DNA of 64,000 bases, taken from positions 62,001-126,000 of the forward strand of contig NZ_FNWE01000002.1 in the NCBI RefSeq assembly GCF_900104645.1. The letters run 5' to 3'. The notes beneath the pieces were generated by a model. The model worked only from the letters and a program-made list of their open reading frames with translations, ran no database searches and was not told the DNA's origin. Every line of letters begins with the position of its first letter. The stretch's first letter is position 1. The DNA is from Alterileibacterium massiliense. GTDB lineage: Bacteria > Bacillota > Clostridia > Peptostreptococcales > Anaerovoracaceae. Made by a program: the position numbers and the translations under genes. This document shows, piece after piece, positions 55,321 to 64,000 of this stretch.

Positions 55321-57561
55321 TTAAAGCTTAACACGGTTAAGTCTAAGAGCATTCATGCAGACGCAAAAACTTGATAAGCTCATAGCAAGTGCTCCCCACA
55401 TAGGATTCATCGTCCAGCCAAATAAGTTAATAAATGCCCCTCCTGCAAGTGGAATCATTAGAATATTGTAGAAAAAAGCCCAGAAAAGATTTTCTTTTAT
55501 ATTTTTGAGCGTAGCCCTGCTCAGCTTAATGGCTTTTGTAACATCGGTTAGATTGTTATTTACGAGCACGATGTCAGCGGAATCTATTGCTATATCCGTA
55601 CCGCTTCCTATTGCAATTCCTATGTCAGCCCTTGTCAATGCCGGTGCATCATTTATTCCGTCGCCTACCATTCCTACCTTTTCATCTTGTGAAATCTCCC
55701 TTATAACCTTTTCCTTATCTTCCGGAAGAAGTTCAAAGAATACCTCGTCTACTCCGACCGTTTTTGCAATATATTTTGCAGTCTTTTCATTATCCCCCGT
55801 GAGCATTACAGCCTTTATTCCCATATCATGCAATTCTTTAATAGCTTTTATGCTGTCTTCCCTCAAACTGTCTGCCAGTCCGATAACACCTATGACCTTA
55901 TCATCTCTAGCAAAAAATATCGGCGTCTTACCGTCCTCTGCAAGCTTTTCAGCCTCATTAATTATCTCTTCAGGAATTTTAGCATTTTCTTCAATAAATC
56001 CCTTTTTACCTGCGATAATTCTATTTTTACCCGCTTTATCTTTGCAAGCTTTACCTCCTCTATCTTCATTACCTTCTGAATTAATATCGGAAATAATTGC
56101 ACTTACTCCGCTCCCTGTCAAAGAAATAAATTCCTCTGTATTTACAGGGCTAATTCCCATTTCAGTGCAGTAACTGCATATCGCCTTTGCGAATGGGTGC
56201 TCGCTTTTCTCCTCAAGCGATATTGCATACCTTAACAATTCTTGTTTTTCCACTCCATTTGCTAAGATTATATCTGTAACCTCGGGTATTCCCATGGTTA
56301 TCGTGCCGGTCTTATCTATCGCAATTTTCTCTATTTTTCCAGCTTCTTCAAGCACCTCTGCGGTTTTAAATAAAATTCCATTCTTCGCTCCCCTGCCATT
56401 TCCAACCATTATAGCAACAGGTGTCGCAAGACCTAGTGCACATGGACAGCTTATGACGAGAACCGTGATTCCCCTTGCGAGCGAATACGATAGATTTTCT
56501 CCAGCGAAAAGCCAAATAATTGTAACAATGATTGAAATAAGTATGACGGCAGGAACAAATATCCCCGAAACCTTGTCTGCAATCTTTCCTGCCCTTGTTT
56601 TGCTAGATGACGCGTCACTTACAAGTTGGATTATCTGAGCTAGAGTTGTATCGCTTCCTACCTTTTCTGCCCTAGCTTTTATATATCCTGTTTTATTCGT
56701 TGTTCCAGCAGATATATTATCTCCTAAAGCCTTGTCTACTGGAATGCTTTCACCTGTAAGGGCAGATTCATCTATTGTGGAAGCTCCTGAAATTACAATC
56801 CCGTCCACAGGCACTCTCGCTCCCGGCTTTAATATGAATTCTTCTCCCGCCTTAATTTCATTTGCTTTGACTTCGACCTCTACGCCATCCCTTATAACTA
56901 TTGCCATTTCAGGGATAAGATTCATAAGCCCTTTAATAGCATCTGTCGTTTTCCCCTTTGAAATTGATTCAAGCAATTTACCCACGGTTATAAGCGTGAC
57001 TATCATAGCCGCCGATTCAAAATATAGGGCATCTCCATTATTAGAAAAAAGCAAAATACTGCTCCAGATAAATGAGACTCCAGATCCCATTGCAACTAAG
57101 GTATCCATATTTGGAGCTAGGTGAAAAAGCCCCTTAATACCATTTATAAAAAAATCCTTGTTTATTATCATTATCACAAGCGATAAAACCATCTGCACCA
57201 AGCCGTTTCCCATGTAATTATTATCAAGGATTTTGGGGAGTGGTAGCCCTAACATTCCATGCCCCATAGTAAAGTACATCAGGAATAGCAAGAGTATCAC
57301 TGAATATATTAACCTTTTCTTTATCTTTTCCCTATCATCTTCATAAATCTTAATACTATCTTCCGGAGCAAGCGAAGCGTCATAACCAGCATTTCTGACT
57401 GCCTCTATTATGTCTTCACTATCTGCCGTTCCCGCTACAAGCATTGAGTTTGTAAGCAGGTTAACCGAACATTCAGAAACACCTTTAACCTCTGAAACAA
57501 CCTTTTGCACTCTCGCTTGGCAGGCCGCACAGCCCATTCCCTTAACTTCATATTTTTGCAT
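55321..57561 (-). CDS. copA: Copper-exporting P1B-type ATPase
   Basis: 746 residues. One N-terminal heavy-metal domain (GMGCAACQARV, Cys11 and Cys14), eight membrane helices, actuator motif TGES, the membrane metal site CPC in ISCPCALGLATP, phosphorylation site DKTGT, and hinge GDGINDAPAL. CPC with the NP/MGDG set supports Cu+ export. A charged insertion (about residues 490-520, rich in Glu, Lys and Asp) sits in the nucleotide domain. No copper chaperone or CsoR is adjacent. Confidence 0.95.
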   Translation of the reverse strand: MQKYEVKGMGCAACQARVQKVVSEVKGVSECSVNLLTNSMLVAGTADSEDIIEAVRNAGYDASLAPEDSIKIYEDDREKIKKRLIYSVILLLFLMYFTMGHGMLGLPLPKILDNNYMGNGLVQMVLSLVIMIINKDFFINGIKGLFHLAPNMDTLVAMGSGVSFIWSSILLFSNNGDALYFESAAMIVTLITVGKLLESISKGKTTDAIKGLMNLIPEMAIVIRDGVEVEVKANEIKAGEEFILKPGARVPVDGIVISGASTIDESALTGESIPVDKALGDNISAGTTNKTGYIKARAEKVGSDTTLAQIIQLVSDASSSKTRAGKIADKVSGIFVPAVILISIIVTIIWLFAGENLSYSLARGITVLVISCPCALGLATPVAIMVGNGRGAKNGILFKTAEVLEEAGKIEKIAIDKTGTITMGIPEVTDIILANGVEKQELLRYAISLEEKSEHPFAKAICSYCTEMGISPVNTEEFISLTGSGVSAIISDINSEGNEDRGGKACKDKAGKNRIIAGKKGFIEENAKIPEEIINEAEKLAEDGKTPIFFARDDKVIGVIGLADSLREDSIKAIKELHDMGIKAVMLTGDNEKTAKYIAKTVGVDEVFFELLPEDKEKVIREISQDEKVGMVGDGINDAPALTRADIGIAIGSGTDIAIDSADIVLVNNNLTDVTKAIKLSRATLKNIKENLFWAFFYNILMIPLAGGAFINLFGWTMNPMWGALAMSLSSFCVCMNALRLNRVKL

Positions 57562-57654
57562 ATTTATATTTTTCCTCTCTATTTATTGCCTCTCTTTTTT
57601 GCTTCTCTATTTATTAGAAAAGCTTTTTATATATTGCCTTGCTTTTTTAGTAAG

Positions 57655-57681
57655 ATTATACCTCATATGCTTATATGTCAA
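57655..57681 (-). promoter_or_regulatory. Possible copA promoter with a 15-base spacer
   Basis: TTGACA (57676-57681) and TATAAT (57655-57660) on the minus strand are both perfect but only 15 apart; a CATATG palindrome lies between. A short spacer may need an activator or a repressor-relief mechanism. Confidence 0.45.
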
Positions 57682-57686
57682 TCTGA

Positions 57687-57715
57687 ATGACTTTGCTTTT
57701 TTTGTGTGCTATAAT
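57687..57715 (+). promoter_or_regulatory. Promoter of the cardiolipin synthase gene
   Basis: ATGACT (57687-57692), 17-base spacer, TATAAT (57710-57715). The predicted start of transcription (about 57721-57724) is almost at the ATG (57725), so the message would be leaderless or nearly so. Confidence 0.6.
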
Positions 57716-57724
57716 GACAGCGAT

Positions 57725-59284
57725 ATGAGTAATTCACATAGGACAATTGAACAAAAAACATATTTTAAAAATAATATTTGGAGACTGATAATAGCTTTCA
57801 TAGCTTTTTTGCTTGAAATCTTTATCATCGTTTATCTTGCAAATAAAGTGTCCGTGGGTAAATCCATTAAGTTCGTAGAGCATACCGTAGGCATTCTTCT
57901 TGCACTCTATATTTTTAACAAGAATAAAACATCTTCAATAAAGGTGCCTTGGATAATACTAATTCTCATATTTCCTATCATCGGCGGTATCCTCTATTTG
58001 ATAGCAGGAACTTCTGCAACAACAAAGCGTATGAGGAGAAGATATGAAGAAATAGATGAGATGCTCTATCCACTTCTGCCTCCTCAGCTAACCCTTTATG
58101 ATGAAGATTTGTGCATAAATCGCTCAATAGCAAATCTGTCAAAATATCTATATGATTATTCGCACTATCCAATTTATAATAATAGCGATGTAAAATTTTA
58201 CGCCTATGCCACCGATGCCTTTGATGAGTTAAAAAAAGAACTTTCCAAGGCGGAGAAATTTATTTTTATGGAATATCACGCAATTGAAGATGCCGAAGCT
58301 TTTGCAATGATCGAAGAAATTCTAATCGATAGGGTTAAGCATGGCGTTGAGGTAAGGCTCTTTTACGATGATATGGGAAGCATTGTATTTATGAACAAAG
58401 ATTTCAACAGGAGAATGGAAGAAAATGGTATCCAGTGCCGTGTGTTCAATCCTGTTACTCCTTTTATAAATTTATTTTTAAATAATAGAGATCACAGAAA
58501 AATTACAGTTATAGATGGAAAAATTGCCTTTACCGGTGGTTACAATCTGGCGAATGAATATTTTAATATCACACACCCATATGGCTTTTGGAAAGATTCT
58601 GGAATAAAGATTGAAGGCCCTGCTACGAAAAGCTTTACCATAATGTTCCTTGAGATGTGGAATGCTATAAATGCAACAGATGAAGATGATATAGATGTCG
58701 AAAAGTATCTTCCTGATTTCCATTATGAGGCAAAAGAAAATTGTTTTATCCAGCCATATGCTGACAATCCAATAGATGATGAGCAGGTTGGCGAAAATGT
58801 ATATCTCAATCTCGTAGAGCGTGCAGAAAAATACATCTATATCTCAACTCCATATCTAATTCTAACAGAGGAGATGACTCACGCCCTATGTCTTGCTGCA
58901 AAGCGTGGGGTTAATGTTGTAATCCTTACCCCGGGAATACCGGACAAGAAAACTGTATATCTGATGACTCGTGCGAACTACCGCGAGCTTGTCCGCTCTG
59001 GAGTTAGAATTTTTGAATTTACCCCCGGTTTTTGCCACGCCAAGCAGTGCGTATCTGATGATATTGTCGCAACCTGCGGAACGATTAACCTCGATTTCAG
59101 AAGCCTATATCATCACTTTGAAAATGGATGCCTTATCTACGATTCAAAAGCTGTTCTTGATATAAAAGAGGACTTTGAAAATTCCTTTGATATTTCTAAA
59201 GAGGTTACAAATGACTATATGCGTCGCTCATTTAAGTTCAGCCTGTGGTATCTTTTCATGAAGATTTTTGCACCTTTATTATAA
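57725..59284 (+). CDS. cls: Cardiolipin synthase (phospholipase D superfamily)
   Basis: Joins two phosphatidylglycerol molecules into cardiolipin at the membrane. 519 residues with two N-terminal membrane helices and two HKD motifs: HRKITVIDGKIAFTGGYN and HAKQCVSDDIVATCGTINLD. The first ATG (MSNSHRTIEQ) is used as start; the frame is open far upstream but overlaps the divergent copA gene and has no family similarity there. No Shine-Dalgarno site precedes it. The aminotransferase gene follows after 27 bases. Confidence 0.94.
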   Translation: MSNSHRTIEQKTYFKNNIWRLIIAFIAFLLEIFIIVYLANKVSVGKSIKFVEHTVGILLALYIFNKNKTSSIKVPWIILILIFPIIGGILYLIAGTSATTKRMRRRYEEIDEMLYPLLPPQLTLYDEDLCINRSIANLSKYLYDYSHYPIYNNSDVKFYAYATDAFDELKKELSKAEKFIFMEYHAIEDAEAFAMIEEILIDRVKHGVEVRLFYDDMGSIVFMNKDFNRRMEENGIQCRVFNPVTPFINLFLNNRDHRKITVIDGKIAFTGGYNLANEYFNITHPYGFWKDSGIKIEGPATKSFTIMFLEMWNAINATDEDDIDVEKYLPDFHYEAKENCFIQPYADNPIDDEQVGENVYLNLVERAEKYIYISTPYLILTEEMTHALCLAAKRGVNVVILTPGIPDKKTVYLMTRANYRELVRSGVRIFEFTPGFCHAKQCVSDDIVATCGTINLDFRSLYHHFENGCLIYDSKAVLDIKEDFENSFDISKEVTNDYMRRSFKFSLWYLFMKIFAPLL

Positions 59285-59311
59285 GTTTGAAATAAGTATA
59301 GGGAGGTAAAT

Positions 59312-60433
59312 ATGAAAAATCTGAATAAACCGCTCAAGATTAGAGAAGAACTTCAAAATCAGGAGAAAATCAGTTATGCGTCCGATATTATCGCTCTTCC
59401 TCGTGGTGGCATAGATTGCAGTGAGGGTTGCAATCCCTATGGATTTCCCCCTAGCCTTGAGATGGCAATGCACAATTTTGATATTCACCGTTTTGGACCA
59501 TATCCTCACAGTCAGGCAATATACGAAGGTCTTACGGAATACTGGAAAGGTTATTCAAATATAGAAAGGGATAATGTCTTACTTTCAGACGGTAGCATCA
59601 ACGCACTTTATACTGTTTTTAATGTCTTTAATTCTAAGGGTGCTGTAGTTCTTGGAATTTCTCCTCAGTTCACCGATGCGGAGATGTTCATAAAGATTTC
59701 AGGCATGGAATATAGGTCTGTTCCTCTCAGAAAAGAAAGAAATTACAGATTTGACCCAGATGAGTTTATAGAAAATATAGACGAAAGCGTTTCTCTTATT
59801 TATATCGACAATCCGAACAACCCAACCGGTCAGGTGATAAGCCTATATGCTATAGAAAAAATCTTAAACAGGGCTATAGAGGTCGGTGCCGCTGTTATTG
59901 TCGACGAAGCATATGGCGATTTTATGCCTAATCAAAACTCGTCGATGCAGTTAACTGAGGAATACCCTAATTTGATAATGATAAGAAGCTTGTCCAAGGC
60001 CTTTGGTCTTGCAGGGCTTAGAATTGGATATGTTATCGCACCAAAACAGCTCATTTCCTATATGAGAAAGATTACAAATCCTTATCAAGTTAGTGAGTTT
60101 GCTCGTGAAATGGGCGGAGAAGCTCTAAAGCACAGCGAAAATATTTGGAAGAATATAGTTGATTTTTCAACAATGAAAAGAGAGATTCGAGATGTCCTAA
60201 AGGAATCCGGGAATCTTTTTATGCCGGAAAGCTCAGATACCGTTTCAATTTTTCTCCTAATACATAAAGATGAAACAGTTGATCTATATAAAGAATTTTT
60301 GGATAAAAAAATTCTCTCTGTACCTGGAGTTGACTTCAATACACTCGGCAAAAATTCTGTTAGAATAAGGCTTCCTCGCATAGAGGATTTTGATCTTCTT
60401 CTAAATGCAATAAAGGCTATCCACCTAGGATAG
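59312..60433 (+). CDS. PLP-dependent aminotransferase, class I/II (HisC/CobD-like)
   Basis: 373 residues. The PLP lysine is in MIRSLSKAFGLAGLRIGY; DNPNNPTGQ and VDEAYGDF are the other family motifs. It belongs to the histidinol-phosphate aminotransferase / threonine-phosphate decarboxylase branch. No his or cobalamin genes are near, so the substrate is unknown. AGGGAGG precedes the start; it probably shares a transcript with cls. Confidence 0.88.
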   Translation: MKNLNKPLKIREELQNQEKISYASDIIALPRGGIDCSEGCNPYGFPPSLEMAMHNFDIHRFGPYPHSQAIYEGLTEYWKGYSNIERDNVLLSDGSINALYTVFNVFNSKGAVVLGISPQFTDAEMFIKISGMEYRSVPLRKERNYRFDPDEFIENIDESVSLIYIDNPNNPTGQVISLYAIEKILNRAIEVGAAVIVDEAYGDFMPNQNSSMQLTEEYPNLIMIRSLSKAFGLAGLRIGYVIAPKQLISYMRKITNPYQVSEFAREMGGEALKHSENIWKNIVDFSTMKREIRDVLKESGNLFMPESSDTVSIFLLIHKDETVDLYKEFLDKKILSVPGVDFNTLGKNSVRIRLPRIEDFDLLLNAIKAIHLG

Positions 60434-60439
60434 CCTTTT
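60412..60439 (+). terminator. Terminator overlapping the aminotransferase end
   Basis: AAAGGCTATCC and GGATAGCCTTT form an 11-bp stem with a 5-base loop, ending in TTTTG. It spans the stop codon. Confidence 0.85.
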
Positions 60440-60458
60440 GCCTTCGTTTTTCGTTCTT

Positions 60459-63400
60459 CTAATTTTGGCTTTCGCCCTTTCTTTTCCTAAGTGCAGTCGA
60501 TATTGCAATCGTTCCCATAATCACAAGTAAAATTGCAAATCCATCTATGCCACTATCTCCTGTGCCTATGGACTTATCATTCTTATCAGGCTTAGGTTTT
60601 TCAGGTGTATCAGGCGTAACAGGTGCGTCAGGTATCACACTTCCCCTTATACCTAAAAGGTCAATCACTGCTCCATCCTTTGTAATCAGACCCGCATGGC
60701 GATTAAAGTAATTGTCCAAAGAAGCCTTGCTTCCTCCATCTTTTATAATAGAAGCGTCAACTCCAATAAAATCTATATCTCCAAATGTAGATGAGTTTAG
60801 ATATTGGAAATTTTTCTCCTCGCCCGTGGTATTATACCTGCCAACCTTGTCATTCCAGTACTTGTCTTGGAATGAACGCTTTGCAATAAGAGCTTTACCT
60901 TTCGAATCTCCAGTCTTTGACACTACCTTAACCTTTTTGCCATTTTCTGTTATTTCATTTTCTCCTGTTGCAAAGACCTCTCGATTTGTCTTTTCATCTG
61001 TTTTTCCTACGACTGTTACATAATTATCCTTGCTCTCCTCTGACACATTGCCCGTTCTATATAACCATGTGTCCTCATTCTCCTTTTCTACTAGGAGGGT
61101 TGAATTGGTTATTATAGGTTTATTATTGTTTCTATCTGCTCCTAGGATTGCTGACCAGAATTTAGGATTTGGCTTATTTATATAATGTGCAACGCCTGTA
61201 ATCTTTCCACCATCTGCAAATCCTGTGAATACTGCCCAGTCATTTAATATAAGGCTTCTGGAATTTGATATTGTCGTATTTTTAATCCATCCTGCAAAGC
61301 CTGCAAATATACCTTTTCCATTTTGAGCGACTTCACTCTTTCCATTTATCTGATAATCGCAGTTATCAATCGTCATATTGTTTGCATATCCTGCAAATCC
61401 ACCCGCATATTTAGTTCCTGCCGTATCTAATTTAAAATCCTTGTCGACAAATACTGCGGAACCCTCAATTTTGCTATTTTTTGAGAAAGCAGTTCCAAGC
61501 CCCATATATAAAGGCTTTTGTGTTTGATTTTTGATGTCAACATCGCCTACATAAACTCTGCATCCCTTGATAGGTGCTTGTTGAAATGTCGCTATTCCTG
61601 CAATTGATGTGCTACCACCTTTTACATTTTCATCTGTAAGGTTTACATTGAGAGCCTTTGCTTTAACCGTGCAATTTTCAATAGGCTGATTTTCGCCTTG
61701 AGTTCCTGCCATTAGTGAAATTGTAATTCCTGAATTGCCTTCAAGATTAATCGTGCCGAACTCGAGTATGTTCCCCTTAGTGAGACAAGGATGTGGGGTG
61801 TTTATAGGCTCTTTTGCTTCTACATTGCCCATTCCAGTGAAGTTAATTACATCGGTCTTGCAATTTATATCTCCATAGCTTACAGTGTTATCCTTTGAAT
61901 TTGTAGCTTGCATCATGAAAGGATATATCATGCCATACGCCTTAGGTGTATCTATGTCTACTTTCCCAACTTTAAGGCTGTTATTCTTTAAGCTTGCCTC
62001 AGGAAGTTCAGGTCTTCCCTCTTTAGATTGCTTTCCTGCATATACTTTCTGTGACAATCCTACAAATGCAGTCTGCGAGCTTTCAGCATTTTTTATCTCC
62101 ACTGCACCAACTTGCATCTCGTTATTTTCAAAAGTCTGCAAGAAATCCACACCATATTCGTTAGAACTGTTCCAGCCATTTCCAAATCCTAGACCCATAG
62201 TATTTCTAAATGGTGCATTATTGCTCATCTTGCCACGAACATTAAACTTATTATTTGATAGATTTTCAGCCCATCCATGGCTATTCGTCGATGCGACGAG
62301 GTACATCTGAGTAAAGGCATTGCTCTTTGCCATTCCATCCTCAGCATCTATGACAATATTATTTACATCTAGGCTAGAATTGATAAATGTTCCAATTTCG
62401 TCGCTTATACCATGAGCATATGTGGACTCTCCTCCAGACTGATTGATTCCGCCCTTATGTAACTTCGTTAATATATCTCCCTTGATATTTACATGAAGAT
62501 TGTCAACCCATGCTTCTCCAAGATCATTTGAAACACCTGCTGAATATCCTTGTGAATAAGCATATGCCTGAACATTTCCACCGATATTTACATTTACATT
62601 AACAATCTGTCCCGCTTTCTTTAGCATCGCAGTATTTTGCTTCATATATATTTCATCGCCTGAAGGTGTATTTGGGGCAGGCATCTTTTTATCCCAATGG
62701 AAGGTGAGTCCGGTAGCTCCTGATCTGAAATTTTTATCAGCTGGAGCTTTATCAGAACCTATATTACCGGTTACTTCTAGGTCTATATCTTCAAGAGAGG
62801 TCTTGCTCAAAAACCATGATAGTCCACTTGCTATCTGTCCCTTTCCAAATTGGTCTGAGAAATGGTTGTCTATTATAACATTTCCCCAAACTTCTTTGGA
62901 TTCAATATTTCCATTTACCTTTACCTTAATATTTTTAATAATTGAGTTGTTAATATCAAAGCCATTCGCATCAACAGGGGTGCCAAAAGAAATTAGCTCC
63001 CCGATAAAACCATATCCGCTTACGCTAACTGGATATTCAACGCTCATATTTGAAATATTTACATTTTTAGCCCTAATTCCAGCGAACAAAGGAGCTACTT
63101 TCTTACCCTTAAATGTTATCTTGTGATTTCCACCATCAATACTTAGGATGCCATCTTTGTTGTCATGAGAAATAATACCTCTCTCAATCTCCACCCTCTT
63201 ATCGTCGAAATATGAATCATTTAGATCGATTTCTATATCTTTGGTAAATACATAATTACCCGACTTTAACAAAAGAGCAGAGTAATCTCTGTTCGTCAAA
63301 AATGTGTAATTACCTTTCTCGAGATAAGGTTTTAGATCATCAAATGAACTTATCTCAACTACCCCGCCTGCAGGAGGCACTCTTAGCGGAGATTTTTTTA

Positions 63401-63680
63401 TCTGATTTTTCTTTGCCTCTTTTACTTGATTTCCCGCCTTTTCGGATTTATCAGATTTATCTGATTTTTCTGCTATTTCAGTTTTTTCTGATTTTTCCTC
63501 CTTAGGTGAAATTGTATCTTCTATGTTTTTTTCATTCACCTTAGGTTCAGACATCGTCTTGGTTTCTTTTTCACCCAGTGTCTCCGCACTTACACTAAAT
63601 TTTGAAAAAGAAATAACCAACAAAAGCGAAAATGCAATTGCCAGCATCTGTTTTCCTCTGGTATAAATTTGTTTCTTCAC
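60459..63680 (-). CDS. Large sortase-anchored surface protein with beta-helix-like repeats
   Basis: 1,073 residues. The signal peptide runs VKKQIYTRGKQMLAIAFSLL and on to SVSA. A Lys/Glu/Ser-rich stretch (30-90) leads to a long Asn/Gly-rich region of irregular repeats (NISNMSVEYPVSVSGYGFIG, IKNTTISNSRSL), probably a right-handed beta-helix. The C-terminus is a Pro-rich linker, IGTGDSG (a degenerate sorting motif), a membrane helix and RKRKGESQN. The start is taken as GTG at 63680, with GGGAGG 5 bases before; nine G immediately precede that site. Confidence 0.85.
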   Translation of the reverse strand: MKKQIYTRGKQMLAIAFSLLLVISFSKFSVSAETLGEKETKTMSEPKVNEKNIEDTISPKEEKSEKTEIAEKSDKSDKSEKAGNQVKEAKKNQIKKSPLRVPPAGGVVEISSFDDLKPYLEKGNYTFLTNRDYSALLLKSGNYVFTKDIEIDLNDSYFDDKRVEIERGIISHDNKDGILSIDGGNHKITFKGKKVAPLFAGIRAKNVNISNMSVEYPVSVSGYGFIGELISFGTPVDANGFDINNSIIKNIKVKVNGNIESKEVWGNVIIDNHFSDQFGKGQIASGLSWFLSKTSLEDIDLEVTGNIGSDKAPADKNFRSGATGLTFHWDKKMPAPNTPSGDEIYMKQNTAMLKKAGQIVNVNVNIGGNVQAYAYSQGYSAGVSNDLGEAWVDNLHVNIKGDILTKLHKGGINQSGGESTYAHGISDEIGTFINSSLDVNNIVIDAEDGMAKSNAFTQMYLVASTNSHGWAENLSNNKFNVRGKMSNNAPFRNTMGLGFGNGWNSSNEYGVDFLQTFENNEMQVGAVEIKNAESSQTAFVGLSQKVYAGKQSKEGRPELPEASLKNNSLKVGKVDIDTPKAYGMIYPFMMQATNSKDNTVSYGDINCKTDVINFTGMGNVEAKEPINTPHPCLTKGNILEFGTINLEGNSGITISLMAGTQGENQPIENCTVKAKALNVNLTDENVKGGSTSIAGIATFQQAPIKGCRVYVGDVDIKNQTQKPLYMGLGTAFSKNSKIEGSAVFVDKDFKLDTAGTKYAGGFAGYANNMTIDNCDYQINGKSEVAQNGKGIFAGFAGWIKNTTISNSRSLILNDWAVFTGFADGGKITGVAHYINKPNPKFWSAILGADRNNNKPIITNSTLLVEKENEDTWLYRTGNVSEESKDNYVTVVGKTDEKTNREVFATGENEITENGKKVKVVSKTGDSKGKALIAKRSFQDKYWNDKVGRYNTTGEEKNFQYLNSSTFGDIDFIGVDASIIKDGGSKASLDNYFNRHAGLITKDGAVIDLLGIRGSVIPDAPVTPDTPEKPKPDKNDKSIGTGDSGIDGFAILLVIMGTIAISTALRKRKGESQN

Positions 63681-63692
63681 ATCTGCCTCCCA

Positions 63693-63701
63693 CCCCCCCC
63701 C
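63693..63701 (-). repeat. Poly-G run of nine next to the ribosome-binding site
   Basis: Nine G on the coding strand, 12 bases before the GTG start. CCCCCAT and ATGGGGG flank ATTTTGC, so the run can pair with upstream C bases into a hairpin. An ATG at its front is in frame with the protein only at ten G. Confidence 0.85.
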
Positions 63702-63769
63702 ATGCAAAATATGGGGGTATTTAAAATAAATATTAAAAATAAATTGTTTAAAAAATATAAAATATTATA

Positions 63770-64000
63770 TCACATTTTTTTATTCGTTTTTCTCCATATT
63801 TTTTGATTCTCAGCAGCTCTGATGAGTTCATCTCTAAATTCAGGATCTGCAATGCTAATAAGTGCCTCAGCTCTTTCCCAGACGGTTTTTCCCGTCAGAT
63901 TTATAAGCCCGTGCTCGGTTACGATTGTTCCCGCCTGACTTCTAGGGTCTGTGATAATATCTCCATTAAAATGAGGAACTATCCTAGAATGTTTAATCCC
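63770..64000 (-). CDS. Acetyl-CoA hydrolase/CoA-transferase, C-terminal end (5' part outside)
   Basis: The last 76 codons of a CoA-transferase run in from the right edge. HSRIVPHFNGDIITDPRSQA, GTIVTEHGLINLTGKTVWER and ISIADPEFRDELI are typical of the C-terminus of 4-hydroxybutyrate/butyryl-CoA:acetate CoA-transferase-like enzymes. These link CoA esters to acetate in fermentation. The exact substrate cannot be judged from this part. It ends 90 bases before the surface-protein gene on the same strand. Confidence 0.85.
   Translation of the reverse strand, partial: GIKHSRIVPHFNGDIITDPRSQAGTIVTEHGLINLTGKTVWERAEALISIADPEFRDELIRAAENQKIWRKTNKKM

Noticed and set aside
57410-57724. Long upstream extension of the cardiolipin synthase frame
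   Set aside because: It overlaps copA on the other strand and the divergent promoters; family similarity starts after the ATG at 57725.

Overview
The window is about 64 kb of AT-rich, gene-dense DNA with strong purine-rich Shine-Dalgarno sites, CarD, Asp23/AmaP, a YolD-like protein, FeoB with a Cys-rich partner, VaFE-repeat surface proteins and a Re-type citrate synthase. Together these point to an anaerobic, amino-acid-using Clostridia species. A member of the Eubacteriales Family XIII / Anaerovoracaceae type would fit, but that placement is inference. Most genes lie on the minus strand.

Layout. 1-4.1 kb: chromate-transporter fragment, proS, ispDF and carD. 4.3-7.2 kb (plus): an OmpR-type two-component system and a tandem Mop-domain protein. 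7.3-14.9 kb: radA, an EF-G-like GTPase, asnS, a cation-diffusion transporter, and a Y-family polymerase with a YolD-like partner behind a candidate LexA-controlled promoter. 15-20.7 kb: a large VaFE/SpaA surface protein, a lipoprotein, a Fic protein and small unknown genes. 20.8-24.8 kb: an MBOAT/DHHW/SGNH cluster, probably for O-acylation of an extracellular polymer. 24.9-29.6 kb: isocitrate dehydrogenase, aconitase and Re-citrate synthase, the oxidative half-TCA route to 2-oxoglutarate. 29.8-34.7 kb: a flavodoxin/ferredoxin protein, small membrane proteins, the Asp23-DUF2273-AmaP envelope-stress set and HtrA. 35-37 kb: an accessory island with an orphan ORF, a lipoprotein, a decayed serine recombinase and an IS200/IS605-like end. 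37-40 kb: metNIQ behind a methionine-rich leader peptide and terminator. 40.1-42.3 kb: tRNA-Arg and two EamA transporters. 42.7-47.1 kb: two surface proteins flanking rplM-rpsI. 47.2-50.5 kb: a feo operon. 50.6-55.1 kb: one TrkA with two TrkH paralogues. 55.3-64 kb: copA, cardiolipin synthase, an aminotransferase, a 1,073-residue surface protein and the end of a CoA-transferase.

Main points of interest. (1) Three sortase-type surface protein genes each carry a poly-G run of 8-10 at the 5' end. One is in a promoter spacer, one is inside the coding sequence and leaves the gene out of frame, and one abuts the ribosome-binding site. I saw no other G/C run of that length. This looks like a phase-variable surface repertoire. 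(2) metNIQ appears to be controlled by attenuation through a 27-residue peptide with 8 methionines, not by a SAM riboswitch. (3) Several intergenic regions carry degenerate direct repeats phased at 10-11 bp, notably upstream of amaP and in the leader of the Y-family polymerase. (4) The second TrkH has alanine where the first selectivity-filter glycine should be.
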